NCBI GenBank assembly: GCA_019636815.1
Contig: JAHBWT010000021.1
Location: 1 to 52,265, forward strand
Direction of reading: 5' to 3'
From: Nitrospira sp.
GTDB lineage: Bacteria > Nitrospirota > Nitrospiria > Nitrospirales > Nitrospiraceae
DNA: 52,265 bases
The notes beneath the pieces were generated by a model. It searched no databases. It had not been told where the DNA came from and was given only the letters and a program-made list of their open reading frames with translations. A program made the translations under genes and the position numbers. Position 1 is the first letter of the stretch. Every line of letters starts with the position of its first letter. This document shows positions 1 through 8,827 of the stretch, in pieces.

Positions 1-21
1 CACTCATGATGGCCTGGAGCC

Positions 22-798
22 TCATCGCATTCTAGTTCCTGCCGTCTTGAACGGCACATCAGGGTCAGTCGGCAAATCCATCCCATCATGGTCCTGACTT
101 CTCCCAAACAAGCGGGCGCCGACAATCCCAACTTCATACAGCAGCATCAGAGGAACCGCCATCAGCATCATCGTAAAGAGCGTCGCATCAGGCGTCACCA
201 CGGCGGAAATGATGAGGCACAGTAAAATAGCATGCTTTCGGTACCGCGCGAACGTCTGAGCCGACGCCGCACCAATCACGGCCGCCAGCGTCATCACCAA
301 CGGCAGCTCGAACGCGCAGCCAAAAATCAGCAGGAATTTCACGTTGAAATCAATGTAGATTCCCACGCCTAGCTGCGGAGTAATATCACGATCGAGCCCG
401 AAACTCACAAACCAATCGATCACGAGGGGCAGAATGACGGCGTTGCAGAACATCATCCCCAACCCGAACAACACTCCAGCCAGCATGAACAACGGGATCG
501 CCCAACGCTGTTCTTTCGGCAGCAGCGCGGGCTCGATCAACTTCCAACACTGGTAGAAAATGACCGGTAAACTGAGGATGAAGGCCGCCAGCAACGACAC
601 CTTGATGGAAGCAAACAACGCTTCCGTCGGTCCATAAAAAGCCAATTGGTTCTCGAACGGTCGATTCAGCCACGCAATCATTTCAGCAGAAAATGAGAAC
701 GTAAGCACAAGCAACCCTAACATCGTCGCGCCGACGATAAGCAATCGGCGCTTGATGTTTTGGAGATGGGCGGCAAGCGGATGGACGATGTGTTCCAT
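22..798 (-). CDS. tatC: Sec-independent protein translocase subunit TatC
   Basis: TatC is the core receptor of the twin-arginine translocase in the inner membrane; it binds the twin-arginine signal of folded precursors and works with TatA/TatB. The 258-residue protein has the usual length and six predicted hydrophobic segments. The N-terminus carries the family pattern (H-L-x-x-I-K-R-R-L), followed by the first periplasmic loop and the cytoplasmic W-K-x-I-x-P-A-L-x-P-x-E segment typical of TatC. It is the last visible gene of a minus-strand run starting at radA. No tatA is visible in the window, so it must lie elsewhere or beyond the left edge. The ATG at 798 is the natural start. Confidence 0.95.
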   Translation of the reverse strand: MEHIVHPLAAHLQNIKRRLLIVGATMLGLLVLTFSFSAEMIAWLNRPFENQLAFYGPTEALFASIKVSLLAAFILSLPVIFYQCWKLIEPALLPKEQRWAIPLFMLAGVLFGLGMMFCNAVILPLVIDWFVSFGLDRDITPQLGVGIYIDFNVKFLLIFGCAFELPLVMTLAAVIGAASAQTFARYRKHAILLCLIISAVVTPDATLFTMMLMAVPLMLLYEVGIVGARLFGRSQDHDGMDLPTDPDVPFKTAGTRMR

Positions 799-841
799 AG
801 TGGTCGCCTAGCAGTGGGCGCGGCACCGTACTCACGGTATT

Positions 842-1081
842 CTACCGTGCCGGTTCCAGTCGTTGGTCGCGATGGAGGCGAATGAACTCCGCAAGTCTGT
901 CTTTCGTGGCCAATTTTTCTTTTTGGATTCGTTTTTTCTCAATCTCTTCATTCGGCGTCAGAACATGGCGCTTTTGCAACTCGTTCAACTCAAGATCCAG
1001 ACGATGGTGAGATTCTTCCAGCTCGCGGAATTCGGTGTTGGTGCGGCGAAGCTGTTCGACAATCGCATCTTCCGTCAACAT
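842..1081 (-). CDS. Small YdcH-like (DUF465-type) coiled-coil protein
   Basis: A 79-residue, highly charged, almost entirely helical protein with a repeated E/K/R/L pattern (for example L-R-R-T-N-T-E-F-R-E-L-E-E-S-H-H-R-L-D). This fits the YdcH/DUF465 family of small cytosolic helical-hairpin proteins with no defined biochemical role. The start at 1081 is supported by a strong Shine-Dalgarno (GGGAGG five bases upstream). It lies 14 bases downstream of rimI on the same strand, so it is probably cotranscribed. The family assignment is by pattern only; any short coiled-coil protein would look similar. Confidence 0.75.
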   Translation of the reverse strand: MLTEDAIVEQLRRTNTEFRELEESHHRLDLELNELQKRHVLTPNEEIEKKRIQKEKLATKDRLAEFIRLHRDQRLEPAR

Positions 1082-1095
1082 ACGACACCTCCCGG

Positions 1096-1659
1096 TTAAA
1101 GTGAGTCTGTCGAGGTTGATTCACCTCCTGCGCGACACGTTGGTACATTCTGCCGACCGCTCGGCATGACAAGCGGACTCATTTCCATCAGCACGGCATC
1201 TTCGATTGGATTGGAATAATAACGAGGACGTTTACCGGTCTGCACAAACCCCATCCTGGTATAGAGTGAGTGCGCAGGCGCGTTCGAAGCTCTAACTTCA
1301 AGAACCGCCCGAGTTGCCGCCAGATCGAGTGCCATGCGGAACGCTTCCGCCGCCAGGGCCGTTCCAATCCCTTGCCTCCGCATCGACTCTCGCACTGCCA
1401 GATTCATCAGACGCAGCTCTTCAAAGACGATCCAGAAACAATGATACCCGACAATCGCGCACTCGCTCCCTCCCGCTGACTGCCCACGATGCATCGCGAC
1501 GAGAAAGTGTGCAAACTGATTACTCATTAACTCCGTTTCAAGCATTTTGCGCGTCCAGGGTGAAGAGAAGCAAGCCTCTTCCAAAGCAAGGATATCCGGC
1601 AGCATCTCCGGCGTAGCCGGAAGGATTTGAAATTCTGAGAGTGTCTTGTCGCTAGTCAT
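1096..1659 (-). CDS. rimI: Ribosomal protein S18 alanine N-acetyltransferase RimI (GNAT)
   Basis: A GNAT-fold acetyltransferase that in other bacteria acetylates the N-terminal alanine of ribosomal protein S18 using acetyl-CoA. The central R-R-Q-G-I-G-T-A-L segment is the acetyl-CoA pyrophosphate-binding motif, and the later L-E-V-R-A-S-N-x-x-A-x-x-L-Y-x-x-x-G-F is a RimI hallmark. It sits six bases after tsaB, the usual tsaB-rimI pairing. The protein is 187 residues against roughly 150 for the family; the extra length is a C-terminal polar tail containing two cysteines. That tail is not conserved sequence I recognise and may be an extension of the reading frame. Confidence 0.9.
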   Translation of the reverse strand: MTSDKTLSEFQILPATPEMLPDILALEEACFSSPWTRKMLETELMSNQFAHFLVAMHRGQSAGGSECAIVGYHCFWIVFEELRLMNLAVRESMRRQGIGTALAAEAFRMALDLAATRAVLEVRASNAPAHSLYTRMGFVQTGKRPRYYSNPIEDAVLMEMSPLVMPSGRQNVPTCRAGGESTSTDSL

Positions 1660-1664
1660 CCGTT

Positions 1665-2447
1665 CTACATGTTCTTGCGTCTGCGATTGCGAGCCAGTCT
1701 CGCCGCAGCTTTGTTCTCTACCCTGTTCCGACGTCGCGCCACCGGTGAGATGCCACCCGAGCGTTCGTACTGGATTTCCGCTTCGGCACGCTGCACGTAC
1801 AACGGAGCCACGGCGCTCCCGGCAATTTCGCCTCGGTGTATTTGCTCCATTCCAATGTGAGCCACGTGAATCGCCGAAGGTCTGAAGGCATGATCCGGCC
1901 CAACCGTGACAGTCACCGACTCCGGCAAGGCCGCTCGAATCTCAGCCTCCATCGATGACCATCCAAGCCCGAACACCACAGTCTGGTCAGTCAGACTCTG
2001 GGCGAGAGCTCTAGGAGTGCCTACCTGCTCGCTCACAATCCGTTCCCACTGTCCCCCACCCATCCAACGAAACAGCGCCCAATACACCTCGTCTCGACGA
2101 CTCACCAATACGGGACAGAGGGGACGAGACTCCCCTTGAATACCCCTTGCCATCGCTTCCAACGTGGGAACCAGCGCGAGAGGAAGCCCACTGGACGCTC
2201 GCAGGCCCAGGCAAGTCGCAAGACCGACACGGATACCCGTGAATGAGCCGGGCCCAGCTGAACAGCAGAGACCATCAAGCTCACTGAGTCGTACCTGAGA
2301 TTTGGTGAGCAGTTGATCAATAGCCGGCAACAGCAGGGACCCATGTGCGCCGCCTGCTTCCTGGTCATGGGTGCCCAATACCCGCTCATCGTCGAGGAGC
2401 GCCACACTCTGCCATGCGGTGGCCGTTTCAACTGCGAGGATTTTCAT
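1665..2447 (-). CDS. tsaB: tRNA threonylcarbamoyladenosine biosynthesis protein TsaB
   Basis: TsaB is the scaffold partner of TsaD and TsaE in making the universal t6A37 modification of ANN-decoding tRNAs. The N-terminus reads M-K-I-L-A-V-E-T-A-T, the ASKHA-fold start of TsaB. A conserved G-P-G-S-F-T-G-I-R-V-G-L segment follows near residue 70. At 260 residues it is somewhat longer than usual because of a very basic C-terminal tail rich in Arg, Lys and Asn. It lies seven bases downstream of the LolB-like gene and six upstream of rimI, so the three genes are very probably one transcript. tsaD and tsaE are not in the window. Confidence 0.93.
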   Translation of the reverse strand: MKILAVETATAWQSVALLDDERVLGTHDQEAGGAHGSLLLPAIDQLLTKSQVRLSELDGLCCSAGPGSFTGIRVGLATCLGLRASSGLPLALVPTLEAMARGIQGESRPLCPVLVSRRDEVYWALFRWMGGGQWERIVSEQVGTPRALAQSLTDQTVVFGLGWSSMEAEIRAALPESVTVTVGPDHAFRPSAIHVAHIGMEQIHRGEIAGSAVAPLYVQRAEAEIQYERSGGISPVARRRNRVENKAAARLARNRRRKNM

Positions 2448-2453
2448 CGTACA

Positions 2454-3287
2454 TTAGGAGACCTGCCCTAAGTCCTCTGCTTTGATCACTTGGTTATGAT
2501 GCAACTCGTGGAATGTCACCTGGATCGTCCCCTGCCCATGACCGTCGACGAGAGAAACCTTGAATGGACGTACCATTCGACCATCCTGCTCGACGGCCGA
2601 CCTCGCTGGGTCTGTTCCCGAATCATCAAGCTTCCTGAAATCGTCGTATTGGATCACCGCTTCCACTTCGCCGCTCGCCCCCAACCGATCTTCTTGTACC
2701 ACTAACAATCGACGGTCAAACCAGAGGCGGCGGATGGCTCGACGCGCTGAACCCGCTCCACCGCTGACGGACGTATACACATCGAGACGATACCGGTCAC
2801 GATCTTCCACGACTTTCACGGTTTCCTCTTTGCTGATCGAATTCCTCCCCAGGACCCCGCCGACCGCCCAGGCACTCAACTGCGAGAATCGAGCGAGCTT
2901 CCCTAACTCTTTCATGTCGGATTGGCGCCCAGTATACATTTTCCCTTCCAGCGGCAAACGGAGTTTATACCAATCATCCGCTTGCACAAATTCGAATAGC
3001 TCGTTTCCGAACGGTGTAAAACCTCGAAGGCGCAATGCATTGGGTCGACGATAATGGACGGTTCCTTCCACCCGTGTCGCGATTGGGATAAGCCCGCCTT
3101 TTACTTTGGCGGTGAACAATCCCTTCATCGAATGAATGGCGGCGTCTCGCTGCTGCAACAGTGTCGCGAGTTCCTCAGCCGTCACCTGTTTCAACGGCGG
3201 TTCTTGTTTCGGAGCAATGAGCGCACAACCGGCAAACCCTGTCCCTATAAACACGACGATGAAAAACGAGCGAACCACGTGCTTCAT
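2454..3287 (-). CDS. LolB-like outer-membrane lipoprotein
   Basis: A 277-residue predicted lipoprotein: the signal peptide ends at a lipobox-type cysteine (G-F-A-G-C). The mature part has a long beta-rich domain with the pattern A-L-R-L-R-G-F-T-P-F-G-N, which resembles LolB and DUF4292-type lipoproteins that bind acyl chains or receive lipoproteins at the outer membrane. A bioinformatic link to lipoprotein sorting is plausible but not proven. I place the start at 3287, where M-K-H-V-V begins the signal peptide; an upstream in-frame start at 3344 would add 19 residues that do not look like a signal peptide. It sits between radA and tsaB in a tight minus-strand run. Confidence 0.75.
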   Translation of the reverse strand: MKHVVRSFFIVVFIGTGFAGCALIAPKQEPPLKQVTAEELATLLQQRDAAIHSMKGLFTAKVKGGLIPIATRVEGTVHYRRPNALRLRGFTPFGNELFEFVQADDWYKLRLPLEGKMYTGRQSDMKELGKLARFSQLSAWAVGGVLGRNSISKEETVKVVEDRDRYRLDVYTSVSGGAGSARRAIRRLWFDRRLLVVQEDRLGASGEVEAVIQYDDFRKLDDSGTDPARSAVEQDGRMVRPFKVSLVDGHGQGTIQVTFHELHHNQVIKAEDLGQVS

Positions 3288-3324
3288 GATTGTGACTGTT
3301 CCATGTGGCATGTGACTTCGACGG

Positions 3325-4686
3325 CTAGACCAGCACGATGTCAAGCGCCTCTCTCACTTCTTGAATGCCGATCAATTCCATCCCATCGATAGAATCCAGT
3401 TTCGCCAGGTTCCGTTCAGGCAGAATGCAGCGCTTAAATCCCATCTTGGCTGCCTCGCGGATGCGCGATTCCGCCTGGCTTACGGCGCGGACTTCGCCGC
3501 CTAAACCGACCTCACCTAATACGAGCATCCCCGGTTCTACCGGAACCTCCCGTAAACTTGAGGTGACAGCCGCGACGATACCAAGATCTATGGCCGGCTC
3601 CTCGATGTGCATCCCTCCAACAATATTCACGTAGACATCCTGCCCGGACAAATGAAATCCTAACCGTTTCTCCATCACGGCGAGTAACAGCGAGACACGG
3701 TTTAATTCCACACCGTTGGCCATCCGCTTGGGCATGGCATAACTGGTCGAAGACACCAACGCCTGGAGTTCGACGAGAATGGGCCTGGTACCCTCGAGAC
3801 TGGACACGACGACCGAACCGGTACTTCGCTGTGGACGTTCGGCCAGGAACAGCTCGGAGGGGTTGCTCACTTCTTCGAGGCCCGCATCTTTCATTTCGAA
3901 CACCCCGATTTCATTCGTCGATCCAAACCGATTTTTGACGGCACGAAGAATGCGGTAGCTGTGTCCTTTGTCCCCTTCAAAGTACAACACCGTGTCGACG
4001 ATATGCTCCAGGAGCCGCGGTCCGGCAATAGCCCCCTCTTTCGTGACATGCCCAATAATGAAGACCGGAACTCCGGCCCGCTTGGCGAACCACATGAGTT
4101 GTCCGGCCACCTCCTGCACCTGACTGATGCTGCCTGGAGCGGAAGTCATCTGTTCCGTGTACACGGTTTGAATCGAATCGACGACCACCGCAACCGGCTG
4201 GATTTCCTGCACCGCTTTCAGAATGTGTTCCAGCGAGGTTTCCGCCAAGATCAACAAATGTGGATGCTCGATGCCCAGCCGCTGCCCTCGCATCTTGATC
4301 TGCCTCGGTGATTCCTCTCCGGAAACATACAAGACCGGCGCATCCTTTGCGGCCAACCGTGGCAACGCTTGCAATAAAAGGGTCGTTTTGCCGATCCCGG
4401 GATCGCCACCGATCAAAATCACCGCCCCTGGAATCACGCCGCCCCCTAAGACTCGATCAAACTCGCCGATGTTGGTCAACCGACGGTCTTCACCCACGAC
4501 TTCAATCTCTGCGATAGGAGTGGCCTTCGCTTGAGCCGTTTTCATCGCCGCAGGACGACCCTTCCCGGTCGCGGCCTGCCGTTCCTCCTTCATTGTATTC
4601 CAGCCCCCGCAGTCGGGACATCGGCCGAGCCACCGTGGAGATTGGTGCCCACAGGCCTGACAGGAAAAGACGACCTTAGCTTTCAA
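3325..4686 (-). CDS. radA: DNA repair protein RadA (Sms), with TTG start
   Basis: RadA is a RecA-like ATPase that helps process recombination intermediates by driving branch migration. Residues 9, 12, 23 and 26 form the C4 zinc finger (C-x2-C-x10-C-x2-C). The Walker A motif G-D-P-G-I-G-K-T lies at 94-101, the RadA signature K-N-R-F-G-S-T-N-E follows, and the C-terminal third is the Lon-protease-like domain. The frame is open upstream to an ATG at 4935, but the zinc finger directly follows a TTG at 4686 that has a GAGG sequence eight bases upstream, giving a normal-length 453-residue protein. It is divergent from the HD-GYP gene and heads the run toward tatC. Confidence 0.93.
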   Translation of the reverse strand: MKAKVVFSCQACGHQSPRWLGRCPDCGGWNTMKEERQAATGKGRPAAMKTAQAKATPIAEIEVVGEDRRLTNIGEFDRVLGGGVIPGAVILIGGDPGIGKTTLLLQALPRLAAKDAPVLYVSGEESPRQIKMRGQRLGIEHPHLLILAETSLEHILKAVQEIQPVAVVVDSIQTVYTEQMTSAPGSISQVQEVAGQLMWFAKRAGVPVFIIGHVTKEGAIAGPRLLEHIVDTVLYFEGDKGHSYRILRAVKNRFGSTNEIGVFEMKDAGLEEVSNPSELFLAERPQRSTGSVVVSSLEGTRPILVELQALVSSTSYAMPKRMANGVELNRVSLLLAVMEKRLGFHLSGQDVYVNIVGGMHIEEPAIDLGIVAAVTSSLREVPVEPGMLVLGEVGLGGEVRAVSQAESRIREAAKMGFKRCILPERNLAKLDSIDGMELIGIQEVREALDIVLV

Positions 4687-4837
4687 CGAATTGGCCTCGC
4701 AGAGAGAGGAAAACCTTGAAGCTATCTTAATGGATGTCCAGAGGGAAGAAAAGGACTTGACGCACTCGTTGGGATCACGTGGCTGTCGAGTCCCCTTAAG
4801 AATTCGGCTAGGCAGCCCGATATTGCTCAGAAGGGAC

Positions 4838-6079
4838 ATGAATGAGCCACCTGTTGCTATGAGAAAACAGATTCGAATCGACGAATTGCAGCCAGGCATG
4901 CGGGTTGAGCAACTGGATCGGCCCTGGCTGAGCACACCGTTTTTTCGTCACAAGATGACGATTACCTCCACCCAACAGATCGCACAGTTGAAAGCCTCTG
5001 GGGTGCAGACCCTGATCGTCTACATTGAAGCAGAAGAGGTCTGCGAAGGACCGGCTGGGGAAACTGAAATCGTGGATCAATCCGTAGCGCCTGCTGTAGA
5101 ACAGGCGGCATCAGCGCCACCGATGGTCCTGTTCGAGGAAGAGCTGCCGGCTGCCAGGCAGGTGTACCAGGCGGCCAAAATCGTCATTCAAGATGCGATG
5201 AATGACACGCGGCTTGGGCGAGCGATCAACGTGGATGCCGTAAGGACAGTCATATCGGACATGACCGACAGTGTCTTTCGGAATCCAGATGCTTTGTCCA
5301 GTCTGTCGCGGCTCAAGCGATTCGACGAGTACACCTTTTACCATTCAGTGAACACCGCTCTGCTGGCAATGTCCTTGGGACGGAGTCTCGGCTTCGATCG
5401 GTCCATGATCCATTTAGCCGGAGTCGGGACACTCCTCCATGACATCGGCAAAATGAAGGTCCCTCTGGAAATACTGAACAAGCCAGGTCGCTTCGAGGCT
5501 CATGAAATGGAAATCATGAAACAGCATGTGCTGCGGGGAGTCGAGGTGTTGACTCGCACAACCGGGTTGGGAAGTTCATACATACAACCTGCGCTCGAGC
5601 ACCACGAAAGAGTCAACGGGGCCGGATATCCGCATCGGCGGGCGAGACAAGACATCAGTCAATATGGTTTGATCACTGCAATCGTCGACATTTATGACGC
5701 GATGACGAGTGACCGGTGTTATCACAAGGGACGATCCGCTCATGAAATCATCCAACTGCTCTATCGGCTCTCGCTTGAAGGCCATCTCGATTCGACGCTC
5801 GTCCAACGATTTATCCAGGTTGTCGGTATCTATCCGGTTGGATCGGTCGTGGAGCTGGATTCCGGTGAGACCGGCATCGTCAAACGGATCAACCATGATG
5901 CGCCACTCGCGCCGGTGGTGCTGCTCGTGAAGAGCGCCGGAAATACATTGCTCTCCCAACCAAAAGAGCAAGATCTCTCTCAGCGGGACAAAGCGCCGCT
6001 TCGGAACGTCAAAGCTGTCTTGCATCCCCACCAAGCAGGCATCGACCCCGCCAATTACCTCGACAAGAAAGCGGCGTAA
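4838..6079 (+). CDS. DUF3391 plus HD-GYP domain c-di-GMP phosphodiesterase
   Basis: The protein has an N-terminal DUF3391 domain (D-E-L-Q-P-G-M-R-V) and a complete C-terminal HD-GYP domain, the class that hydrolyses the second messenger c-di-GMP. All expected metal or signature residues are visible: the early His in Y-H-S-V-N, H-D-I-G-K, the His in K-Q-H-V, H-H-E-R, G-Y-P and the later D-I-Y-D-A. It should therefore be active, unlike the HD-GYP protein at 38207. The start is either ATG 4838 (AAGGGA just upstream) or ATG 4859, seven codons later, directly before the conserved R-K-Q-I-R-I-D-E-L. A decayed copy of its 5' half follows 135 bases downstream. Confidence 0.9.
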   Translation: MNEPPVAMRKQIRIDELQPGMRVEQLDRPWLSTPFFRHKMTITSTQQIAQLKASGVQTLIVYIEAEEVCEGPAGETEIVDQSVAPAVEQAASAPPMVLFEEELPAARQVYQAAKIVIQDAMNDTRLGRAINVDAVRTVISDMTDSVFRNPDALSSLSRLKRFDEYTFYHSVNTALLAMSLGRSLGFDRSMIHLAGVGTLLHDIGKMKVPLEILNKPGRFEAHEMEIMKQHVLRGVEVLTRTTGLGSSYIQPALEHHERVNGAGYPHRRARQDISQYGLITAIVDIYDAMTSDRCYHKGRSAHEIIQLLYRLSLEGHLDSTLVQRFIQVVGIYPVGSVVELDSGETGIVKRINHDAPLAPVVLLVKSAGNTLLSQPKEQDLSQRDKAPLRNVKAVLHPHQAGIDPANYLDKKAA

Positions 6080-6214
6080 ACATGCGTGCCGCATTGCAGC
6101 ACACTCTTACTCATCTCCACGCTACAGTAAGTGCTAAGATTCCGTGAATCTCAAGATTTGTTGGTGCCGGTCCGATATCGCTTATCGGAAGATCCGATGT
6201 ACCTCCCTCTTGCC

Positions 6215-6594
6215 ATGAAAAAACGAATCGGAATCGACGAATTGCAGCCAGGCATGTACGTCGAACAACTGGATCGCTCCTGGCTGAATACGCCGTTCTT
6301 TCGCCGTAAGATGACGGTCGCACCAGCAGCTCAGATCGCACAGATCAAAGCCTGCGGGGTACGAACCCTGGTCGTCAGTATGGGTAGACGCAGTTGAACA
6401 AGAACCTGTCTCGGAGCCGAACATTACCACAGATCCCCTACTCACAGCGTAGAAGAGCCGCCATCAGCGCCACCAGCCATCCCATTCGCAGCAGAGCTGC
6501 CTACTGCCAGACAGATCTACCAAGCGGTCATGGTAGACCTGCGCCAAACACGCTCCGCGTCAGATTGGCCACGAGTGTCGCTGCGGCGCCGTAA
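6215..6594 (+). pseudogene. Decayed tandem copy of the DUF3391/HD-GYP gene (5' half)
   Basis: The first 50 codons after ATG 6215 closely match the start of the intact gene at 4838 (I-G-I-D-E-L-Q-P-G-M-Y-V-E-Q-L-D-R-S-W-L). The match then breaks by frameshift near 6380. It continues in a second frame (V-E-Q-E-P-V-S-E-P) to a stop near 6450, and reappears in a third frame (P-P-S-A-P-P-A-I-P-F-A-A-E-L-P-T-A-R-Q-I-Y-Q-A) that matches the linker of the intact protein. Homology is lost before the HD-GYP catalytic domain. This is a partial tandem duplication with at least two frameshifts and a missing 3' half, so no functional phosphodiesterase can be made. The DUF3391 fragment alone could still be translated. 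Confidence 0.85.
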
Positions 6595-6736
6595 GCGGAT
6601 GAGATGGTCACTTGTTGGTTCACCTATCCCATACTTAGCTTGGAGCAGGGGCCACATAGTCCAACGTCCTAGATGCTTTCGGGTAGCCGGCGAGAAAACA
6701 AACTATGTGCATCAGATGTAAATCCTATCATCTCGA

Positions 6737-8482
6737 CTAATCACGGAATAAACGGACCGGGACCTTTCGTCCCTTGATCCAGGCACGGCCCAGAACATCA
6801 ATGATACTGTGGGCCATAGATTCCGGGACATCGACAATGGAGAACCTCTCCTCAATTTCGATGGCGCCGATCACGCTGGACCGGACCTTCGCTTCATTGG
6901 CAATCGCACCTACCAGATCACCCGGCCTGATGCCGGCTTCTCGTCCCGCCCCGATATAGACGCGCGCCATGCCGGCCTCTCGCCCGCCACGTCGCATCCG
7001 CGCAGCCGGTTGATGCTTCGCCCCAGCAAAGCTCCCATGAGGCCGACCGCTGGATCGGCCAGTATCTCGAATCGGCCGTCCGACATCATCATGTGATCTG
7101 ATCGGAGCAGCGGGAATCTCCTGCTCCGGTCGTTCCCCGCCTTGGGCACGAACTAAGAGTTTGATGGCAGCCGCCGCCACGTCAGTCTCCGGACATGCGG
7201 CAGACAGCCGTTCGACGAGGGCCCTGAAGGTCTCCAATCGGCCTTCCTTCAGTACCTCTTCTATCGCAGTCTGCACACGATCCACCTGTTTGAGGCGGAG
7301 ATCTGTCACAGTGGGGATTGGGAGAACGACGACGCGAGCCTTCGTGTGCTGCTCAATACTTCGCAGCAGACGTTGCTCGCGAGGGTCAAGAATGGTGATC
7401 GCTTCACCTTCCCGACCCGCTCGACCGGTCCGACCGATCCGATGGACATAGACCTCAGCAGACGAAGGCAGATCGTAGTTGATCACGTGGGACACGTGTG
7501 GAATATCCAACCCGCGCGCGGCCACATCAGTCGCGATCAATAACTCCGTTTGCCCGGTCTTGAACGACTGCATCACGCGGTCACGCTGCCCTTGACTCAT
7601 GCCACCATGAATAGCCTCGGCCTTATACCCACGAGCAGTCAGCATCACGGTGACATCATCGACCTCCAGCCTCGTACGACAGAACACGAGCGCTGACTTC
7701 GCGCCGGCTACATCGATCACGCGAGCCAGCGCGGCCGCTCGATGGGGCCTGGCCACGACATAGGCCGTCTGCTTGACACGAGGAGCCGTGCCGGCTTTGA
7801 CCGGTTCCTTTGCGATCGTAATCTCGACTGGATTGTGGAGATGCTGGCGGGCGATTGAACGAATTCTCGGCGGCATCGTCGCGGAGAATAAGGCGGTCTG
7901 TTTCGTGTCGGGTGTTTGTTGCAAAATGGCATCCAGGTCATCTGCAAATCCCATGTCGAGCATTTCGTCTGCTTCGTCCAGGACGACGATCTGTATGTGC
8001 TGGAGTTTCAATGTACCTCGACGGATGTGATCGAGCGCCCGTCCGGGAGTTGCCACGACGATATCGACGCCGCGCTTGAGCGCATAGAGCTGGGGACCGA
8101 TGGCCTGCCCTCCATAGACCGACAATGCCGTGACTCGCAACTCTTTTCCATAGCGCTGCACCGCCTCTCCGACTTGGATCGCCAATTCGCGCGTAGGAAC
8201 GAGCACCAGCGCCGAGGGACGCATCCTGGAACCATGACCGATACGCTGGAGCATCGGCAAGGCAAAAGCCGCCGTCTTCCCCGTTCCGGTGGCGGCTTGT
8301 CCGAGAAGGTCCCGTCCTGCCAGCAGCGGCGGAACAGCCTCGCGTTGGATTGGCGTCGGTTCCTCGTAACCGAGGGCTTCCAACGTCGTAAGGAGTGACG
8401 CCTCCAGACCTAATGACGCGAACCCGGGCGAAAAGCCCGTCGCAGTCGGTGTAGTGGACTCAGAGAATTGACCATGTTTCAT
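6737..8482 (-). CDS. DEAD-box ATP-dependent RNA helicase with DbpA-type RNA-binding domain
   Basis: A DEAD-box RNA helicase that unwinds short RNA duplexes with ATP, probably in ribosome assembly or cold-shock RNA remodelling. The motifs occur in order: Q motif (P-T-P-I-Q), motif I A-T-G-T-G-K-T, P-T-R-E-L, V-L-D-E-A-D, S-A-T, A-R-G-L-D-I and H-R-I-G-R-T-G-R. The last 75 residues (R-V-Y-I-G-A-G-R, then a beta-rich segment ending in L-F-R-D) form a DbpA/CsdA RNA-binding domain, after a low-complexity Arg/Gly/Pro linker. I place the start at ATG 8482, giving 581 residues; a GTG at 8518 is the alternative. The roughly 300-base upstream region would allow the long leader common for cold-shock helicases, but no specific element is recognised. 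Confidence 0.93.
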   Translation of the reverse strand: MKHGQFSESTTPTATGFSPGFASLGLEASLLTTLEALGYEEPTPIQREAVPPLLAGRDLLGQAATGTGKTAAFALPMLQRIGHGSRMRPSALVLVPTRELAIQVGEAVQRYGKELRVTALSVYGGQAIGPQLYALKRGVDIVVATPGRALDHIRRGTLKLQHIQIVVLDEADEMLDMGFADDLDAILQQTPDTKQTALFSATMPPRIRSIARQHLHNPVEITIAKEPVKAGTAPRVKQTAYVVARPHRAAALARVIDVAGAKSALVFCRTRLEVDDVTVMLTARGYKAEAIHGGMSQGQRDRVMQSFKTGQTELLIATDVAARGLDIPHVSHVINYDLPSSAEVYVHRIGRTGRAGREGEAITILDPREQRLLRSIEQHTKARVVVLPIPTVTDLRLKQVDRVQTAIEEVLKEGRLETFRALVERLSAACPETDVAAAAIKLLVRAQGGERPEQEIPAAPIRSHDDVGRPIRDTGRSSGRPHGSFAGAKHQPAARMRRGGREAGMARVYIGAGREAGIRPGDLVGAIANEAKVRSSVIGAIEIEERFSIVDVPESMAHSIIDVLGRAWIKGRKVPVRLFRD

Positions 8483-8518
8483 GAGAGATACAACTGCCTT
8501 TCCGCCGTGGATGGGCAC

Positions 8519-8827
8519 TCAGACACCACGGGCACAACAGACCAACTCGCAGAGGCTGATGTTACGTTGAATGGTGCGACAGCGCAAGGGAGTACCGGCG
8601 CTCATTCTGCCCTGGAGCCACTATAGACATCGATACGACCGGATGGCAGCGATCGCAAGAGGGCAATGGATGTATCGTCTCACGAGATAGGCATCGAGGC
8701 CTTGAAGAGTTGTCGCGCTGGAATCATGGACGGACGGGTGATTCTACACCGGTCCGCCCGAGGTTGAGCAGAAGCCGTCCCGTTCAGGACGGGTGAGATC
8801 GGAACATCAAACTACAACGATCTGTCT
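8519..8827. other. Intergenic stretch with two G+C-rich hairpins
   Basis: No gene is seen in this 309-base gap. It holds two inverted repeats. One has arms CGGACGGGTG (8731-8740) and CACCGGTCCG (8747-8756) with one mismatch. The other has arms CCGTCC (8775-8780) and GGACGG (8787-8792). Both lie just downstream of the small minus-strand gene ending at 8828 and could end its transcript, although neither is followed by a T-run on the minus strand. The remainder is presumably the promoter and leader of the helicase gene; I could not pick a convincing promoter. Confidence 0.5.

Noticed and set aside
3287-4935. Longer RadA starting at ATG 4935
   Set aside because: The extra 83 residues have no similarity to RadA and would overlap the divergent HD-GYP gene; the TTG at 4686 with GAGG directly precedes the zinc finger.
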